NCBI GenBank assembly: GCA_902796505.1
Contig: CADBPA010000027.1
Span: 1-16,573, forward strand
Length of the DNA: 16,573 bases
Direction of reading: 5' to 3'
From: an uncultured Ruminococcus sp.
GTDB lineage: Bacteria; Bacillota; Clostridia; Oscillospirales; CAG-272
Positions 6,621 through 14,313 of this stretch are shown here, piece by piece. The notes beneath the pieces are model-generated. The model saw nothing but the letters and a program-made list of their open reading frames with translations, had not been told where the DNA came from and searched no databases. The translations under genes were made by a program, and so were the position numbers. Positions within the stretch are counted from its first letter, which is position 1, and each line of letters starts with the position of its first letter.

Positions 6621-7496
6621 ATGAATATATTCCTGAATGCGGCGCGCCGCGGCATCGGGGAAGCCTTTTCTTCCTTCTTTTCTTCCGTCGGGCGTTCCTT
6701 CTCGCAGTTCGATTTTCTGGACGCGATCGATATCCTGCTTCTGTCCGTTCTGCTTTTCTTTATCTTCCGTTTTCTTGTGAACCGGAAGACCTCGGCGATC
6801 CTGATCGGCGTTGCCGTCTATCTCGCCTGCTACGCCGTTTCCTCTCTGGTCGGCTTGAGCGCGACCGAGGCGGTGTTCGCCGGAATCTTCAATTACGGCG
6901 TTCTCGCGCTGCTGATCCTCTTTCAGCCGGAGCTTCGCGAGCTGTTCGAGCGGATCGGGACGGGTTCGATCAACGGAATATTGAGTTTCGGGGATTCCCG
7001 CAAGAAGAAAAAGCTTTATTACCGCGCGATCGACAATATCTGCAGCGCGGTGGGTTCGCTTGCCGCCGAAAAGACCGGTGCGCTGATCGTCATTTCCCGC
7101 AGCGTCAATCTCGAAGATATTGTTTCCACCGGGATCGTGATCGATGCGGACGTCAACGCCTATCTGCTTCGCAATTTGTTTTTTAATAAAGCCCCCTTGC
7201 ACGACGGCGCTGTGATCATTACCGACGCGCGCGTGGAAGCCGCCGGCTGCCTCCTTCCTCTGACGAGGAGAAGCGACGTGGATTCCGATCTCGGAACGCG
7301 CCATCGCGCGGCGATCGGCATGAGCGAGAGCAGCGACGCGATCACCATCGTCGTCTCGGAGGAGACCGGGATTATTTCGGTCGCATACGACTGCGATCTG
7401 ATCCGCGATTTCACGCCGGAATCTCTGCGCCGTTATCTGCAGGGAAAACTGATCGGAAAGTCCGCCGAGATCGACGGCGCGGACGATCCGGATTGA
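6621..7496 (+). CDS. cdaA: Membrane diadenylate cyclase CdaA (DacA)
   Basis: This 291-residue enzyme joins two ATP to form c-di-AMP, the second messenger that controls potassium and osmolyte balance and wall integrity in Firmicutes. Three membrane spans (about 35-53, 58-78 and 83-101) precede a linker and the DisA_N catalytic domain (about 115-270). The two signature motifs are intact: LHDGAVII with Asp195-Gly196-Ala197, and GTRHRAAIG with Arg227-His228-Arg229. The order of spans, then FQPELRELFERIG, is characteristic of CdaA rather than DisA or CdaS. In most Firmicutes the next genes are cdaR and glmM. Here a 50-codon membrane peptide follows after 28 nt, then an oxidoreductase. It is the first gene of a long collinear plus-strand block and has its own promoter at 6533-6561. 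Confidence 0.96.
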   Translation: MNIFLNAARRGIGEAFSSFFSSVGRSFSQFDFLDAIDILLLSVLLFFIFRFLVNRKTSAILIGVAVYLACYAVSSLVGLSATEAVFAGIFNYGVLALLILFQPELRELFERIGTGSINGILSFGDSRKKKKLYYRAIDNICSAVGSLAAEKTGALIVISRSVNLEDIVSTGIVIDADVNAYLLRNLFFNKAPLHDGAVIITDARVEAAGCLLPLTRRSDVDSDLGTRHRAAIGMSESSDAITIVVSEETGIISVAYDCDLIRDFTPESLRRYLQGKLIGKSAEIDGADDPD

Positions 7497-7524
7497 TTTT
7501 CATCGGAATTTGTGAGGAAGATCC

Positions 7525-7677
7525 ATGAATAAAAAAATGACTGCCAAGATCGTCAAAACCGTTCTTCTGGCGCTCGCCGCTTTTGCCTCGGCGGTCCTGA
7601 TCTGGCTTTTGGCACAATATCACAGGGAAGTCCCCGGCGCGGCGCCGGCCCTTGCCTCCCTGATTTTCAGAGGTTAA
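7525..7677 (+). CDS. Small single-span membrane peptide (50 aa) in the cdaR position
   Basis: ATG at 7525 opens a 50-residue frame ending TAA 7675-7677. A good ribosome binding site (GAGGAAG) lies about 4 nt upstream. The stop is 1 nt before the next gene's ATG (7679), which supports translation in the operon. The peptide has a lysine-rich start (MNKKMTAKIVK), a hydrophobic span at about 12-31 containing LIWLLAQY, and a short tail. This layout recalls the N-terminus of CdaR, the CdaA regulator, whose gene usually follows cdaA. The extracellular YbbR domains of CdaR are absent, and no further YbbR-like frame lies before 7679. It could be a cut-down CdaR, an unrelated micropeptide acting on CdaA, or an orphan. 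No family is assigned. Confidence 0.7.
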   Translation: MNKKMTAKIVKTVLLALAAFASAVLIWLLAQYHREVPGAAPALASLIFRG

Positions 7678-7678
7678 G

Positions 7679-9310
7679 ATGAGTTCACCGATCCGCGCTT
7701 TGATCGTAAATCATATCGCTCTTCCCGTTGACGCCTCTTACGAAGAGGCGTTTTCGGTTTCTGCCTCAAAACTCAGGCGGGCGGGGCTTCTTCCGCCCGA
7801 CGCCTCCTATCGCATTTTCCGCCGCTCGGTGGACGCGAGAAAAAAGCCGGAGATCCGATTCGTCTATTCGGTCGCCGTCGAGGGGAGTTTTCCGAAAATT
7901 CCGGAGTCCTATCTCAAAAGCGAGGCGTTCACGCGCGATTTTTCGCTTCTCGCGGAGGAAGAGCCGATCCCGTCTCCCGGGACGGAAAAGATCTCGGCAG
8001 ATCCGGTCGTCGTCGGGACAGGCCCGTGCGGTCTTTTCGCCGCGCTCCTGCTGGCGGAAGCCGGATACGCTCCGATCCTTCTCGAACGGGGCGGAAAAGT
8101 GGAAGAGCGTAAACGCGCCGTCGACCGTTTTCAAAAAGAACGCATCCTTTCTTCCGAGGACAATATCCAGTTCGGCGCCGGAGGCGCCGGGACTTTCTCG
8201 GACGGAAAACTGATCACCCGCGTTTCGGATCCCTTGTCGCATTACGTCCTTCGCCGTTTCGTCGAATTCGGCGCGCCGAAGGAAATTCTCTATCTTGCAA
8301 AACCGCATATCGGCACGGATATTCTTTCCGGCGTGGTGGATCGGATGCTTTCGCATATCGAATCGCTCGGCGGAAAAATTCTCTATCACACCCGATTCCT
8401 TCGCCCCCTGATCGGCGCCGACGGCGTTTACGCCGTAGAAACGAGCGGCGGAACGCTTCCTGCCGGCGCTCTGATCCTTGCGATCGGGCACAGCGCGCGG
8501 GATACCTATCTTTCCCTGACGTCCTCCGGGATCCTTCTTTTGCCGAAAGACTTTTCGGTCGGGGTGCGCATCGAGCATCCGGCGCGGCTGATCGACCGCG
8601 CGATGTACGGTTCCGATCCCGACCCGCGCCTCGGCCACGCCGAATATACGCTGTCGACCGCGACGAAAGCGCGCGGCGTTTATACGTTTTGTATGTGTCC
8701 CGGCGGCAGCGTGATCGCCGCGGCAAGCGAAGAGGGCGGCGTTGTCGTCAACGGGATGAGCGAACATAAGCGCGACGGGGAAAACTCCAACTGCGCCGTC
8801 GCCTGCTCGGTATTCCGCTCGGACTACGGCGATACCCCGGAGTCCGCCATCGCCTTTCAGCGCGGGATCGAACGCGCGGCGTATCTCGCCGGAGGCTCGG
8901 ACTATTCCGCGCCCGCCGTCACGGTCGGCGATTTCCTCGAAGGAAAACTCTCGCACGAGCCGAGTCTCGTGAAACCCACTTATATGAACGGCGGGATCCG
9001 CCTTGCGATGCCGGATTCCTATCTGCCGTCCTTCGTCTGCGCCTCGATCCGTTCGGCGCTTTCGGACTTTGATCGCAAAATTTCCGGTTTTGCCGCGCCC
9101 TATGCGCTTCTGACCGGGGCGGAGACCAGAACGAGTTCTCCGATCCGCATTCCGAGAGATCCCGCAACGCGGGCGATCCCCGGTATTCCGAATTTCTATC
9201 CCGCCGGCGAAGGCGCCGGCTACGCGGGCGGCATCACAAGCGCCGCCATTGACGGGATCCGTACGGCGTTTGCCGTGATCCGCAAATACGCTCCTGCGAT
9301 CACCGGGTGA
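7679..9310 (+). CDS. FAD-dependent oxidoreductase of the COG2509 family
   Basis: A 543-residue flavoprotein. An N-terminal domain of about 105 residues precedes a Rossmann dinucleotide-binding fold with VVVGTGPCG (Gly113, Gly115 and Gly118) and a terminal acidic residue in ILLERG for the FAD ribose. The motifs FGAGGAGTFSDGKLITR in the middle and TGAETRTSSPIRI plus AGEGAGYAGGI near the C-terminus define the COG2509 group of uncharacterised FAD-dependent dehydrogenases. The natural substrate of this family is not established. The ribosome binding site AGAGG lies about 6 nt before the ATG and overlaps the end of the small membrane peptide gene. The next gene, recJ, is 71 nt away across a foldable element, so read-through from the cdaA promoter is plausible but unproven. 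Confidence 0.92.
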   Translation: MSSPIRALIVNHIALPVDASYEEAFSVSASKLRRAGLLPPDASYRIFRRSVDARKKPEIRFVYSVAVEGSFPKIPESYLKSEAFTRDFSLLAEEEPIPSPGTEKISADPVVVGTGPCGLFAALLLAEAGYAPILLERGGKVEERKRAVDRFQKERILSSEDNIQFGAGGAGTFSDGKLITRVSDPLSHYVLRRFVEFGAPKEILYLAKPHIGTDILSGVVDRMLSHIESLGGKILYHTRFLRPLIGADGVYAVETSGGTLPAGALILAIGHSARDTYLSLTSSGILLLPKDFSVGVRIEHPARLIDRAMYGSDPDPRLGHAEYTLSTATKARGVYTFCMCPGGSVIAAASEEGGVVVNGMSEHKRDGENSNCAVACSVFRSDYGDTPESAIAFQRGIERAAYLAGGSDYSAPAVTVGDFLEGKLSHEPSLVKPTYMNGGIRLAMPDSYLPSFVCASIRSALSDFDRKISGFAAPYALLTGAETRTSSPIRIPRDPATRAIPGIPNFYPAGEGAGYAGGITSAAIDGIRTAFAVIRKYAPAITG

Positions 9311-9375
9311 AACCAAGACCGGTCAATTTGATTAATAATAACGGAAGGCGGGCTTACGCCCGACGAATGGTTTCA
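9307..9375 (+). ncRNA. Foldable intergenic RNA element before recJ (unrecognised)
   Basis: A perfect 8-bp inverted repeat, TGAAACCA (9307-9314) and TGGTTTCA (9368-9375), can close a stem around 53 nt. Inside are a GACCGGTC palindrome (9317-9324) and a hairpin CGGGC-TTAC-GCCCG (about 9349-9362). The left arm contains the stop codon of the oxidoreductase gene, and the right arm ends 6 nt before the recJ ATG at 9382. There is no U-tract, so it is not an ordinary terminator. It matches no riboswitch class I can recall. It could be a cis-regulatory leader, an RNA-processing site or a chance fold. Confidence 0.35.
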
Positions 9376-9381
9376 TAATAA

Positions 9382-11595
9382 ATGCTTCAGAAAGAAAAAA
9401 CAAAGGAGAAAAAATGGGTACTGAAATCGACCGCATCCGAAGCCGAAAATACGGCGTCCCGCGCGATTTCATCCGAACTCGGAATCGATCCGATCATCGC
9501 AAAACTGCTCTATAACCGCGGTTATACCACGCCGCAGGCCGCCAAAAAATTCCTCTATATGGAGGACGAGATGCTCTGCGCGCCGTATACCATGAAGGAT
9601 ATGGACCGCGCCGTGGCGCGCATCCGGACGGCGATCTGCAATCATGAAAAGATCACGATCTACGGCGATTACGACGTGGACGGCGTGACCGCGGTCTGCA
9701 CGCTCTACCTTTATCTTCGCTCGATCGGAGCGAACGTCGATTATTATATTCCGAACCGCATCGGGGAGGGATACGGCGTTTCCGCACCGGCGATCGATCT
9801 GATCAAAGAGCGCGGAACGACCTTGATCGTCACGGTGGACACCGGCATTACGGCGAACGACGAAGTGCGCTACGCCTCCTCCATCGGCATCGATTTCGTC
9901 ATCACCGATCATCACGAATGCCGCGCGGATCTGCCGGACGCCTGCGCGATGGTGAATCCGCACCGCCCGGACTGCCCCTATGCGTTCAAGGATCTCGCCG
10001 GAGTCGGCGTGGTCTTTAAACTGATCTGCGCCTGCGAGGAGCGGATCACCGGGCTTTCTTCCGCCGAGATCGCCCGTTCGGTGCTTCTGCGATACGCGGA
10101 TCTTGTCGCCATCGGAACGATCGCGGACGTGATGCCGATCGCCGGGGAAAACCGCCTGATCGTCGCATACGGACTCCGCCGCATTCAGTCCTTCGAGCGC
10201 GTCGGGCTCGCCGCGCTGATCGACGCGGCGTCGATGCATACCGATCGCCCCTCCTCGCAGAAGAAAAAACGCCCGAAGATCTCTTCGAGCTACATCGGAT
10301 TCACGCTTGCTCCGCGGATCAACGCCGCCGGCCGTATCCGCTCGGCGTCCGACGCCGTGGAACTGTTTCTTTCGGAGGATTACGACTCGGCCTTCGAGAT
10401 CGCCCGCTCGCTTTGCGAGGCAAACAGAGAGCGGCAGAATCAAGAAAACAGGATCACTCAGGAGGCTTACCGGCTGATCGAGGAGCGCGGCTACGGCGAT
10501 ATGCCGGTCATCGTCCTCGAAGGCGATCATTGGCATCACGGCGTGATCGGGATCGTCTCCTCAAGGATCACCGAAAAGTTTTACCGCCCGTCGATCCTCA
10601 TCTCGTTTGAAGGCGGAATGCTTTCCGACGAACCGTCCCCCGAAGACGTCGGCAAAGGCTCCGGACGAAGCATCAAGGGATTGAATCTCGTGGACGCGCT
10701 CTGCGACGCGAGCGAGCATCTCGTCAAATTCGGCGGACACGAACTTGCCGCCGGTCTCTCGGTCACAAGAGGAGAACTCCCGGCGTTCCGCGAGCGCATC
10801 AACCGTTACGCCGCGTCGGTCTTTTCGGGGAACGATCTCGTTCCGACGGTGGAGGCGGACTGCGAGGTGCGCTTTTGCGATCTGACCATCGATTTCGCAG
10901 ATTCCATCGGCATTCTCGAGCCTTTCGGCGTCGGCAACCCGATCCCGACCTTCGTGATGCGCGATATCCCGATCTCCGAGATTTCCGGCGTCGGCGAAGG
11001 GAAGCACTCCCGCATCGTCTTTACCGACGGCACGGCGATCCTCACCGGAATGTATTTTTCCATGCCGCCCTCGTCTCTTCCGGTCGCGGTCGGCGATCTG
11101 TGCGACGTCCTGTTCCACGTCGATATCAACGAATATCTCGGCAGAAGGACGGTACAGATCATCGTCCGGGACATTCGCCCGTCCGAGCGCCAGATCCGCG
11201 CCGACCGGCGCGAGCGGGAACGATTCTCGGAAATCTGGAGCGGAGAGCCCTTTTCGGAGGACGAGAACGTCCTGCCGACGCATGACGATTTTGCCGCCGT
11301 GTACCGGTTGATCCTCGCCTCCGTCCGCTCCGGCGTGGACGTCCTTTCGCACAAAGAGATCCTCTCCGGTCTGCCGGCGTATACGAAAGGCGCGCCGATC
11401 GGATATATCAAACTGAAAGTGATCATGAAAATTTTTCATGAGATGAATATTATGAATATTGAAGAGCGCGAAGAAGAGGTCTACCGCTTCCGCGTTCAGT
11501 ATACCACAGGGAAGACGGATCTGGAGAAATCCGGTCTGCTGCGCCGTCTGCGCGCGCAGCAGCGTTCCTCCGGCAAAACCGACGATCCGTCATAA
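9382..11595 (+). CDS. recJ: Single-stranded-DNA-specific exonuclease RecJ
   Basis: A 737-residue 5'-to-3' single-strand DNA exonuclease acting in recombination, mismatch and base-excision repair. DHH-domain motifs are all present: GDYDVDG (Asp96, Asp98 and Asp100), TVDTGI (Asp153), TDHHEC (Asp176-His177-His178) and VNPHRP. The DHHA1 domain shows GDHWHHGVIGIVSSR (from 381) and KFGGHELAAG (His453), and an OB-like domain plus a C-terminal extension follow. Domain content is complete. The start is uncertain. ATG 9382 is the only in-frame ATG before the conserved KKWVLK stretch but has no Shine-Dalgarno. A perfect AAAGGAG at 9402-9408 instead faces an ATG at 9414 that is out of frame. The placement next to rel and dtd is usual in Firmicutes, although apt, often found between recJ and rel, is missing. 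The rel start is 8 nt downstream. Confidence 0.94.
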   Translation: MLQKEKTKEKKWVLKSTASEAENTASRAISSELGIDPIIAKLLYNRGYTTPQAAKKFLYMEDEMLCAPYTMKDMDRAVARIRTAICNHEKITIYGDYDVDGVTAVCTLYLYLRSIGANVDYYIPNRIGEGYGVSAPAIDLIKERGTTLIVTVDTGITANDEVRYASSIGIDFVITDHHECRADLPDACAMVNPHRPDCPYAFKDLAGVGVVFKLICACEERITGLSSAEIARSVLLRYADLVAIGTIADVMPIAGENRLIVAYGLRRIQSFERVGLAALIDAASMHTDRPSSQKKKRPKISSSYIGFTLAPRINAAGRIRSASDAVELFLSEDYDSAFEIARSLCEANRERQNQENRITQEAYRLIEERGYGDMPVIVLEGDHWHHGVIGIVSSRITEKFYRPSILISFEGGMLSDEPSPEDVGKGSGRSIKGLNLVDALCDASEHLVKFGGHELAAGLSVTRGELPAFRERINRYAASVFSGNDLVPTVEADCEVRFCDLTIDFADSIGILEPFGVGNPIPTFVMRDIPISEISGVGEGKHSRIVFTDGTAILTGMYFSMPPSSLPVAVGDLCDVLFHVDINEYLGRRTVQIIVRDIRPSERQIRADRRERERFSEIWSGEPFSEDENVLPTHDDFAAVYRLILASVRSGVDVLSHKEILSGLPAYTKGAPIGYIKLKVIMKIFHEMNIMNIEEREEEVYRFRVQYTTGKTDLEKSGLLRRLRAQQRSSGKTDDPS
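9402..9416 (+). promoter_or_regulatory. Strong ribosome binding site with an ATG out of frame to recJ
   Basis: AAAGGAG (9402-9408) is followed after 5 nt by ATG (9414-9416), which looks like an ideal initiation site. The frame from that ATG runs only 33 codons and stops at TAA 9513-9515, while RecJ reads TGG-GTA-CTG one base off. Either the signal is decoupled from recJ, the sequence has an indel, or the 33-codon frame tunes recJ translation. Confidence 0.6.
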
Positions 11596-11603
11596 GAAAA
11601 ACG

Positions 11604-13832
11604 ATGAACGAAGAAAACAATTATCAGGAGCAATTTCGCCCGCTTCTCGAAGCGATCGAAAAGAGCGAACACACCTACGATCTCGAAAAGATCCGCAAGG
11701 CCTTCGACTACGCCGCCGGGCTTCACGCAGGGCAGTTCCGCCAGAGCGGAGAGCCTTATATTTCTCACCCGGTCGCCGTCGCGGTGATCGTGGCGGAGCT
11801 CGGGCTGGACACCGACTCGATTTGCGCCGCTCTTCTCCACGATACCGTCGAGGACTGTTCGGACAAAACCAATCTCGACATCCTGCGCAAAATGTTCGGC
11901 GGGGAGGTCGCGATGCTGGTGGACGGGCTGACGAAGATCATCCAGGTCCAGGTCGCGGACAAGGAAGAGGCGCACATCGAAAACATCCGCAAGATGCTTC
12001 TTGCGATGAACAAGGACATCCGCGTGATTTTCATCAAGCTCTGCGATCGGTTGCATAATATGCGCACGCTTTCGGCGAAAAAAGAGGACAGACAGCGCGC
12101 CATCGCGCTGGAAACGATGTATATCTACGCGCCTCTCGCCCACAGGCTCGGTATGCAGCGCATCAAGCAGGAGCTCGAAAATCTCAGCCTTTACTATCTC
12201 GATCCGATCGGATACGCCGAGGTGCAGTCCGCCATCGAGAAAAAATACGGTCAGAGCTCGAATTTTATCGAAGAAGCCAAAGAAATGCTTTCGGAGAAGC
12301 TTCGGGAGAACGATATTCATTTCACGATGGAGGGGCGCGTCAAATCGGTTTACAGCCTCTATCGGAAGATGTATACGAACAACAAGTCCTTCGATGAGAT
12401 CTATGATTTTTACGCCGTCCGCGTCATCGTGGAGACAGAACTGGAATGCTACACGACGCTCGGATACGTCCACGAGATGTTCCGCTCGGTACCGGGCAGA
12501 TTCAAGGATTATATCTCCACGCCGAAGCCGAACCTTTACCGTTCGCTTCACACGACGGTCATCGGCAAATCCGGCATTCCGTTTGAGGTGCAGATCCGCA
12601 CGAAAAAGATGCACGAGGAGGCCGAATACGGTATCGCCGCGCATTGGAAATACAAATCCGGCGAGCAGTCCGACGCGCAGATCGACGAAAAACTGCGCTG
12701 GATCGCAAAACTTCTCGAATCGGATGAAAACACCCGCGATCCGGACGAGTTCATGCGCTCCTTCAAGACCGATATTTTCCACGACGAGACCTTCGTCTTT
12801 ACTCCGAAAGGCGACGTGATCTCGCTCGCGCAGGGATCGACGGTCATCGACTTCGCCTATGCGATCCATTCCGCCGTCGGCAACAAGATGGTCGGCGCCA
12901 AGATCAACGGCACGATCGTTCCGATCGATCGCGTTCCGCAGAACGGCGATATCGTCGAGATCATCACCTCGCAGGGATCGAAAGGTCCGAGCAGAGATTG
13001 GCTCGGCATCGTCAAAACCGGCGAGGCGCGCTCGAAGATCCGGCAATGGTTCAAAAAAGAGAAGAGAAGCGAGAACATTCTGCTCGGCCGTCTGGAAGTC
13101 GAGCGGGAACTTAAAAAACTCGGCAAGAAATATACCGACAGTCAGCTGAATGAGATCATTCTGACGGTCGGCCGCCGCGTCGGGATCAACGACGTGGACG
13201 ATTTCTATAACACCCTCGGCTTCGGCGGGATCTCGCTTTCGCGTTTTCTGCCGAAGATCCGCGCGGAATTCGACAAACTCGAAGAGTCGGATATCCCGAA
13301 ACCGGCGACGACCGAGGAGGAGATCTCCAAGGTCAAACTGACCGAATCCTCCGGCAGAAAATCTTCCGCAGACGGAGTTCTGATCGACGGGCAGCGCGGC
13401 TATCAGGTCAAATTCGCGAAATGCTGCAATCCTCTTCCGGGAGACCGGATCATCGGATTTATCACCAAAGGCTACGGCGTTTCGGTCCACAAGATCGACT
13501 GCCCGAACGTGGAGCATTCGACAAAATCGGAAGAAAACCTTTCCCGCTGGGTGAAAGCCGAATGGGAAAACAGCGAAAATACCAAGGAAAACTACGAGGC
13601 GCATCTGAAGATCGCCGTCGAGGATCAGATCGGCGTGATCGCCGCGATCTCGACCACGCTGGCCGAGATGAAGGTCTCCATCCATCAGATCAGCACGCAG
13701 CAGAGCAAAAACGGCGCGATCACCGTTTCGCTCGTCGTTTTCTGCCGCAATACCGCTCACTACGATCAGATCGTTTCAAAACTTCGCTCCATCCCCGCGG
13801 TCATCTCGGTGGAACGCGGATTCACCTATTGA
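11604..13832 (+). CDS. relA: Bifunctional (p)ppGpp synthetase/hydrolase (Rel/RSH)
   Basis: A 742-residue long RSH enzyme that makes and degrades the alarmone (p)ppGpp in the stringent response, at the ribosome. The hydrolase HD domain is intact: HPVAVA with His55 and HDTVED with His79-Asp80. In the synthetase domain, EGRVKSVYSLYRKM and PGRFKDYI (RFKD, 299-302) are seen. The RxKD form marks bifunctional enzymes, in contrast to the acidic ExDD of E. coli RelA. VQIRTKKMHEEAEYGIAAHW completes the synthetase domain. TGS (from about 392, FVFTPKGDVISL), a helical/zinc-finger region with KCCNPLPGD, and an ACT domain (about 667-742) follow, so the ribosome-binding C-terminal half is complete. The upstream ribosome binding site is poor (AAGAAAAACG), which suggests coupling to recJ, whose stop lies 8 nt before. 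Its name in Firmicutes is relA or rel; both activities are expected. Confidence 0.97.
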   Translation: MNEENNYQEQFRPLLEAIEKSEHTYDLEKIRKAFDYAAGLHAGQFRQSGEPYISHPVAVAVIVAELGLDTDSICAALLHDTVEDCSDKTNLDILRKMFGGEVAMLVDGLTKIIQVQVADKEEAHIENIRKMLLAMNKDIRVIFIKLCDRLHNMRTLSAKKEDRQRAIALETMYIYAPLAHRLGMQRIKQELENLSLYYLDPIGYAEVQSAIEKKYGQSSNFIEEAKEMLSEKLRENDIHFTMEGRVKSVYSLYRKMYTNNKSFDEIYDFYAVRVIVETELECYTTLGYVHEMFRSVPGRFKDYISTPKPNLYRSLHTTVIGKSGIPFEVQIRTKKMHEEAEYGIAAHWKYKSGEQSDAQIDEKLRWIAKLLESDENTRDPDEFMRSFKTDIFHDETFVFTPKGDVISLAQGSTVIDFAYAIHSAVGNKMVGAKINGTIVPIDRVPQNGDIVEIITSQGSKGPSRDWLGIVKTGEARSKIRQWFKKEKRSENILLGRLEVERELKKLGKKYTDSQLNEIILTVGRRVGINDVDDFYNTLGFGGISLSRFLPKIRAEFDKLEESDIPKPATTEEEISKVKLTESSGRKSSADGVLIDGQRGYQVKFAKCCNPLPGDRIIGFITKGYGVSVHKIDCPNVEHSTKSEENLSRWVKAEWENSENTKENYEAHLKIAVEDQIGVIAAISTTLAEMKVSIHQISTQQSKNGAITVSLVVFCRNTAHYDQIVSKLRSIPAVISVERGFTY

Positions 13833-13845
13833 AAGGAGACTCGAA

Positions 13846-14313
13846 TTGGTTGCTGTCGTTCAACGCGTCTTTTCGGCGTCCGTCACGGCGGACGGCGCCC
13901 CGGCAGGCAGGATCGGGAGAGGTCTCTATCTCCTGCTCGGCGTTCTCAAAGGAGATGAAGAGCGGGACGCCGATCTGCTCGCCGCAAAAATCGCGAAACT
14001 GCGGATCTTTTCGGATCCGGACGGGAAAATGAATCTCTCGGTCGCGGATATCGGCGGAGAGATCCTCGTCGTATCGAATTTCACGCTTGCCGCAAATTAC
14101 GCGCACGGAAACCGCCCGGATTATCTCGCGGCGGAAGAACCCGGGCGCGCCGATCGTCTTTACGAATACTTTGTTTCACGTCTCAGAGAAAGCTTTCACG
14201 TGGAAACCGGCGTTTTCGGCGCGGATATGCGCACCGAACTGTCCACCGACGGACCGGTCACCATCGTCATGCGCTCCGAAATCCTGCAGAACGGAAGGAA
14301 AACAACGGTATGA
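13846..14313 (+). CDS. dtd: D-aminoacyl-tRNA deacylase
   Basis: A 155-residue dimeric RNA-based deacylase that removes D-amino acids (and glycine mischarged on tRNA-Ala) from tRNA. The start is TTG at 13846, supported by a strong AAAGGAG ribosome binding site 13 nt after the rel stop; the ORF then begins VAVVQRV as in the family. The catalytic-side motif reads SNFTL (77-81) rather than the common SQFTL, and the following stretch is AANYAHGNRPDY. The Gly-cisPro motif is present as DGPVT (135-139). Length is normal (about 145-155). It overlaps hemZ by 4 nt. Position after rel is conserved across many Firmicutes. Confidence 0.95.
   Translation: MVAVVQRVFSASVTADGAPAGRIGRGLYLLLGVLKGDEERDADLLAAKIAKLRIFSDPDGKMNLSVADIGGEILVVSNFTLAANYAHGNRPDYLAAEEPGRADRLYEYFVSRLRESFHVETGVFGADMRTELSTDGPVTIVMRSEILQNGRKTTV

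Noticed and set aside
6417..7304. N-terminal extension of the Crp/Fnr regulator frame up to 7304 on the minus strand
   Set aside because: The extension crosses the consensus promoter, the palindrome and the cdaA coding region. The ATG at 6416 has a ribosome binding site and begins the family-typical N-terminus.
9317..9362. Ordinary rho-independent terminator between the FAD oxidoreductase and recJ
   Set aside because: The CGGGC-TTAC-GCCCG hairpin is not followed by a U-tract.
11496..13760. Very long open frame of 754 codons on the minus strand opposite rel
   Set aside because: It mirrors the rel gene exactly, has no recognisable domains and is rich in Arg/Asp/His patterns expected from the antisense of GC-biased codons. 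The sense frame is unmistakably Rel.
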